NCBI GenBank assembly: GCA_964519615.1
Contig: CAZFIM010000076.1
Coordinates: 1 to 10,825, forward strand
Length of the DNA stretch: 10,825 bases
From: CAZFIM01 sp964519615
GTDB taxonomy: Bacteria; Chloroflexota; Dehalococcoidia; GIF9; UBA5629
Direction of reading: 5' to 3'
The number at the start of each line of letters is the position of its first letter. Positions within the stretch are counted from its first letter, which is position 1. Positions 7,765 through 10,825 of this stretch are shown piece by piece. The notes under the pieces are model-generated. The model had not been told where the DNA came from, did not search any database, and saw only the letters and a list, made by a program, of their open reading frames with translations. Made by a program: the position numbers and the translations under genes.

Positions 7765-9993
7765 TTAATCCACTTTTCGTATCCGCACCAGAGATGTTCT
7801 GTAATTGGTGCCGCCGAAGCCTGATTTAGACTGATTGCCCATACCGGTAATCTGATTTACATTGTGTTCTCCGGTGCTGAAAAGGCACGGTTCCTTGCCA
7901 TCGGTTTCAGGTAGAAACCAGCCGTGTGGTGTGGTCACAACCCCGGGGTGGCTGATGGGAGTAACTTTAGCTTTAAATTTTGCTTTACCGCGTATGCTTT
8001 CCACAAAGACCCATTCTCCGTTGGAGACGCCATACTTGCGTGCGGTATCCGGATGGATTTCAACGGTTGGTTCAGGGTCGCATTCACGCAGCCAGGGGAC
8101 CATTCGGTGCTCTGAATGAAAGAATACCGGTGAACGCCGTCCGCTGATATTTATGAGAGGATATTCCTTGAATAACTCTGGTGTGGAGACGGGGCTTTCT
8201 TTGGGCTCAGCATAATAGGGAAGAGGATCCAGCCCCCATTCTTCATAGCGTTTTGAGTACAGTTCTACTTTTCCTGTAGGCGTATCGAACCCGGCCTTTC
8301 CATCCTTCCTTAAAAGGCCGCGCTCGTGACGGTGGTAAGGCCTCCACGGGCCGTCGGGAGGCATATCCCAGCTTCCTTTGGCAGCGAGCTTGTCATAGGT
8401 CCACCCGCCTACTTTTAGCCTGTCATCGATCAGTTCTTTAACCGTATTGTAGGGGAGAGGCCTGTCCGACAGCCTTTTGGCCATCTCCAGATTAATTTCC
8501 CAGTCTGATTTACATTCCTCACACTCCACGGCTTTCACAATGACGCTGAGCGGTGCCCACCATGAGCGGAAGCTTTCTTTTTCAGGGAAGGTGGCAGCCG
8601 GTAAAATAATATCAGCCAGTGCCATGGTAGTGGGAGTCTGGAAAAGGTCCACTACCACGATGAAGTCCAGCTTTTTCAACTGTTTTAAGTGTTCCCATGT
8701 ATCGGCTGCCTGTCCGCCAATAGGGTTCGATGTCTGTATCCATGCAGCTTTAATCGGATACGGCTTGCCCGTTTGCAGTTGCTCCAGCAGAACATCAGGC
8801 TGTGCCCATCCCCTGAAATTCTTTATCATCGGATACCTGTCGGCTCCTATACGTTTTTCATTGAGAAGCTTGACCAGGTCTTCTCCGTACAGGTCGAGCA
8901 ATTCCGCTGTTGAAAAGGGATAGGTGGTGACGCCGTGAGAAGGACGGGCTAAAACCATACCACCGGGTATATCGATATTGCCTGTAATTGCCCATAGATG
9001 ATTTATGGCCTGTGCAATAACGGTGCCTTCAGGTCCCTGGTCTATTGGCACTCCCCACTGGACGGCTGATGGTTTATTACATGCGAAGAGCCTGGCAGCT
9101 TCCTTTATCTGGCCTTCAGGCACCCAGGTAATCTCAGAAACTTTGTGGGGCGGATATTGCTGGACCCTTTCCTTAAGCTCTTCGAAGCCGTATGTCCATT
9201 TCTCTACGAATTCTTTATCATAAAGCTCTTCATTGATAATTACATTGAGCATTCCCAGGGCAAGTGCGCCATCCGTACCGGGACGTAAGCGGAGATGAAG
9301 CTCTGAGCGGGAAGCCAACCATGTGACTGTGGGGTCTATGGTAATAAGCTTGGATCCTTTTTTCATACAGTCCGTAATCCAGTGTCCGTAGAAGGCATCG
9401 TGACAGCCGGCAAGAGGGTTCTGCGCCCAGATCATAATATATTTTGGCGGTTCCCATTCCGGATAAGAATACTTCTCCTGGAAAAACTGAGCGGCATCGA
9501 CCACACAATATCCGCCTTGGGTGACGAACATGGCCCCGAGGCGGGGAGTGTAACAGGCGTGGCCGGCAAGCCCGATCTGTACCCAGTTGGGACTGCCGTA
9601 GGCATACATGAGGAAAGTAATAGGGCCGCCGATATCTCTGCCTGTTCCCTGCGCAAATATAACTGACTCAGCACCGTATTTAGCCCGAATCTCTTTCAAT
9701 TTCTTTTCACAAATATCATAGGCTTCATCCCATGAGATGCGCTGCCATTTCCCCTCGCCCCTCTCACCTGCACGCTTGAGAGGATGTGTAATGCGGTCAG
9801 GATGATACATAAACTGCGTTAGTGCCAGAGCCTTGGCACAGAGTCTGCCCTGGTTTTGCGGGTGATCTTCGTCACCTTCTATTTTCGTCACCTTACCATT
9901 TTTAATATAAAGTTTGGCGCCGCATCCGCCGTGGGAACCACATCCTGCCGACCATATAGTCGTTCTGACAATTTTCTCTTCTTTATCAGCCAT
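7765..9993 (-). CDS. Molybdopterin oxidoreductase, catalytic subunit with N-terminal [4Fe-4S] site
   Basis: This is a 742-residue DMSO-reductase-superfamily protein of normal length with no twin-arginine signal, so probably cytoplasmic. Domains in order: an N-terminal iron-sulfur site with Cys18, His21, Cys24 and Cys52 (CX2HX2CX27C) then CAK with Lys54; KWQRISWDEA (about 82-91); the Mo-site stretch GLAGHACYTPR, in which Cys147 is the likely Mo ligand; a first MGD-binding region (WAQNPLAGCHD to RPGTDGALALGM); LADIILPAATFPEKES; and a C-terminal MGD-binding domain starting near TPTGKVELYS. Spacing of Cys52/Lys54 and Cys147 resembles acetylene hydratase (Cys46/Lys48, Cys141, from memory). However, the Asp that activates water beside that cluster has no equivalent here, because Gly follows His21. 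It is therefore related in architecture but not a convincing acetylene hydratase. ATG 9993 follows AAAGGAGA at 6-7 bases. The gene lies 72 bases downstream of a ferredoxin-type gene that is its likely electron partner. Reaction unknown. Confidence 0.92.
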   Translation of the reverse strand: MADKEEKIVRTTIWSAGCGSHGGCGAKLYIKNGKVTKIEGDEDHPQNQGRLCAKALALTQFMYHPDRITHPLKRAGERGEGKWQRISWDEAYDICEKKLKEIRAKYGAESVIFAQGTGRDIGGPITFLMYAYGSPNWVQIGLAGHACYTPRLGAMFVTQGGYCVVDAAQFFQEKYSYPEWEPPKYIMIWAQNPLAGCHDAFYGHWITDCMKKGSKLITIDPTVTWLASRSELHLRLRPGTDGALALGMLNVIINEELYDKEFVEKWTYGFEELKERVQQYPPHKVSEITWVPEGQIKEAARLFACNKPSAVQWGVPIDQGPEGTVIAQAINHLWAITGNIDIPGGMVLARPSHGVTTYPFSTAELLDLYGEDLVKLLNEKRIGADRYPMIKNFRGWAQPDVLLEQLQTGKPYPIKAAWIQTSNPIGGQAADTWEHLKQLKKLDFIVVVDLFQTPTTMALADIILPAATFPEKESFRSWWAPLSVIVKAVECEECKSDWEINLEMAKRLSDRPLPYNTVKELIDDRLKVGGWTYDKLAAKGSWDMPPDGPWRPYHRHERGLLRKDGKAGFDTPTGKVELYSKRYEEWGLDPLPYYAEPKESPVSTPELFKEYPLINISGRRSPVFFHSEHRMVPWLRECDPEPTVEIHPDTARKYGVSNGEWVFVESIRGKAKFKAKVTPISHPGVVTTPHGWFLPETDGKEPCLFSTGEHNVNQITGMGNQSKSGFGGTNYRTSLVRIRKVD

Positions 9994-10065
9994 AACGGCT
10001 CTCCTTTCTTTTTAAAGACCGGAATATTAGTATTGATGTTTGCCCTGGTTCCTCTCTATTCCTCT

Positions 10066-10422
10066 TTATTGTGAAGAAGGAGCATACGCTGAGGCTCTCG
10101 GGGCAAACAGAACCGACCTTTTTAAATTTTCCATGTTTATTACCAGTTCATCGAGAGGGCCGAACATCATGCACTGTGACTGGCAGTGTTTGACGCAGGC
10201 AGGTGATTCACCCTGGGATACTCTTTTTACGCAGAGATCGCACAGGTCTGTAGGGAAGGGTATAAAATCTACTCGAACCTGGTCAGAACTTTCTGTCACG
10301 ACTTCATTGACCAGAATTCCTCCTTTGCCGGCGGGATAACCGTGTTCCTGTTTACATGCGACAACACAGCTAAAACAACCGGTACAGTACTCGTAATCAA
10401 TCAGTAATCCGTTTTTTGACAT
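10066..10422 (-). CDS. Ferredoxin-type iron-sulfur electron-transfer subunit
   Basis: This 118-residue protein has two [4Fe-4S] cysteine sets: Cys13, 16, 19, 23 (CX2CX2CX3C in YCTGCFSCVVAC) and Cys61, 64, 76, 80 (CX2CX11CX3C in LCDLC...PACVKHC). An extra cysteine is at position 84. The layout is that of a shortened DmsB/PhsB-like subunit, which usually binds three or four clusters in about 200 residues; here only two are supported. It carries electrons to or from a molybdenum subunit, most simply the enzyme encoded next (9993-7765), although the transhydroxylase-like gene upstream is another candidate. There is no signal peptide or membrane segment. ATG 10422 is chosen because AAAGGAGG lies ten bases upstream; an in-frame TTG at 10488 would add a non-conserved 22-residue extension spanning that SD. 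The C-terminal 20 residues are low in complexity (Ala, Ser, Pro). Confidence 0.9.
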   Translation of the reverse strand: MSKNGLLIDYEYCTGCFSCVVACKQEHGYPAGKGGILVNEVVTESSDQVRVDFIPFPTDLCDLCVKRVSQGESPACVKHCQSQCMMFGPLDELVINMENLKRSVLFAPRASAYAPSSQ

Positions 10423-10432
10423 GGTGCTGGTT

Positions 10433-10440
10433 CCTCCTTT
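10433..10440 (-). promoter_or_regulatory. Ribosome binding site that sets the iron-sulfur subunit start
   Basis: The minus strand reads AAAGGAGG ten bases before ATG 10422. This near-complete anti-SD match rejects the longer TTG-initiated frame at 10488. Confidence 0.8.
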
Positions 10441-10547
10441 AATCAATAGTCCTGACAGGCCGGTAGTATTAATAGTTAACACAGTCAATCGGACTTGACC
10501 GACCGGTGTCTTGGTTTGACATGGTTTTTATGGAAATACCTTTAGCA

Positions 10548-10573
10548 ATTATACCGGGCATATTTGTGCTCAA
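10548..10573 (-). promoter_or_regulatory. Weak candidate promoter for the iron-sulfur subunit and molybdenum enzyme
   Basis: The minus strand has a perfect -10 TATAAT (complement of 10548-10553), but the nearest -35-like TTGAGC (complement of 10568-10573) is only 14 bases away, too close for a standard sigma-70 promoter. Transcription would start near 10541, about 120 bases before the ATG. The genes may instead be read through from the gene at the right edge. Confidence 0.25.
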
Positions 10574-10594
10574 GGCGTTACCCTTCCCAATAAG

Positions 10595-10632
10595 TGCTGA
10601 TACCTGCTTGAGTTCGAAAGTCCGTATCAGCA
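10595..10632 (-). terminator. Stem-loop after the right-edge gene, possible partial terminator or processing site
   Basis: A perfect 9-bp inverted repeat, TGCTGATAC (10595-10603) and GTATCAGCA (10624-10632), has a 20-base loop. It begins 23 bases beyond the stop codon at 10656, where terminators usually sit. Only ACTTATT follows on the minus strand, so termination would be weak. It could equally protect or process the mRNA between the upstream gene and the iron-sulfur subunit. Confidence 0.4.
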
Positions 10633-10655
10633 GCAGGTTATTATCGATGGCATCG

Positions 10656-10825
10656 CTAGCATTCCCGTTTAGAGATTTCTATAAGGCAGGAGTTTGGTGC
10701 CATGCCGGGAACATGTCTTGATATTATTCTAGAAGATGTGAGCAGGTTTACGCAACCTCCTCTATCGATACTGCCGGCCTTTCCCGGCTCGATGGGGTCG
10801 TATTTAGCTGCCGAGCCGTAGCTGT
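10656..10825 (-). CDS. C-terminus of a second transhydroxylase-like molybdopterin enzyme (start beyond window)
   Basis: An open minus-strand frame enters at the right edge and ends at TAG (complement of 10656-10658), giving 55 complete codons. The peptide reads SYGSAAKYDPIEPGKAG, then SIDRGGCVNLLTSSRI, and ends EISKREC. It matches, from memory, the C-terminal tail of the Pelobacter transhydroxylase large subunit (HSYESCAVYDP, DRGGCINILTPDR, GMANN). It also matches the point where the left-edge enzyme of this window stops (HGARHDPI, CVDRG). It is thus the end of a second large subunit of the same family, on the same strand as the two genes that follow it leftward. Family assignment rests on only 55 residues, but on several conserved blocks in order. 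Confidence 0.75.
   Translation of the reverse strand, partial: SYGSAAKYDPIEPGKAGSIDRGGCVNLLTSSRIISRHVPGMAPNSCLIEISKREC

Noticed and set aside
8477..8923. A 148-codon plus-strand frame
   Set aside because: It lies wholly antisense to the conserved 742-residue molybdenum enzyme and has composition typical of a reverse-frame artefact.
7765..9993. Identity as acetylene hydratase
   Set aside because: Cys147 and Cys52/Lys54 spacing fits, but the N-terminal cluster motif differs and the catalytic Asp next to the cluster ligand is missing.
10051..10070. Tandem imperfect 10-base repeat (CCTCTCTATT, CCTCTTTATT)
   Set aside because: Only two short pyrimidine-rich copies are present in a gene-to-gene gap; likely chance.
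10506..10721. A 71-codon plus-strand frame at the right end
   Set aside because: It overlaps the conserved C-terminus of the minus-strand molybdenum enzyme and has no SD or recognisable motif.

Overview
The window looks like part of the genome of a strictly anaerobic bacterium with a moderate GC content (by eye, somewhat under 50%). It has strong Shine-Dalgarno sites and tightly packed operons. The genes are for oxygen-sensitive catabolism: a ferredoxin-linked 2-oxoacid oxidoreductase, an ADP-forming acyl-CoA synthetase and three DMSO-reductase-family molybdenum enzymes. This fits fermentative or syntrophic anaerobes such as Dehalococcoidia, Desulfobacterota or Peptococcaceae; the sequence alone does not decide which. 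A run of ten Ns inside a gene shows that this is a draft assembly.

Layout. (1) Positions 1-2428, minus strand: most of a large molybdopterin enzyme (809 codons visible, C-terminus beyond the left edge) that resembles the large subunit of pyrogallol-phloroglucinol transhydroxylase. (2) 2429-2844: a divergent intergenic region with a plausible promoter for each side. (3) 2845-7622, plus strand: four genes, iorA-iorB-acdB-acdA. (4) 7623-7764: a strong, probably bidirectional terminator between convergent operons. (5) 7765-10825, minus strand, reading leftward: the last 55 residues of a second transhydroxylase-like large subunit (right edge), a 118-residue ferredoxin-type iron-sulfur protein, and a 742-residue molybdopterin oxidoreductase with its own [4Fe-4S] site and a cysteine Mo ligand.

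How the genes may work together. IorAB oxidatively decarboxylates an aryl-2-oxoacid (from aromatic amino acids) to an aryl-acyl-CoA and reduces ferredoxin. AcdAB converts the CoA ester to the free acid and makes ATP. This is a complete energy-conserving module, well known from peptide-fermenting archaea. The flanking molybdenum enzymes belong to a branch that includes enzymes acting on aromatic hydroxyl groups (transhydroxylase; catechol dehydroxylases are relatives). A reasonable but unproven reading is an aromatic-catabolism island in which reduced ferredoxin from the oxoacid step, or ring hydroxyl transfer or removal, is linked to the Mo enzymes through the small iron-sulfur protein.

No RNA genes, CRISPR arrays, insertion sequences or phage genes were seen.
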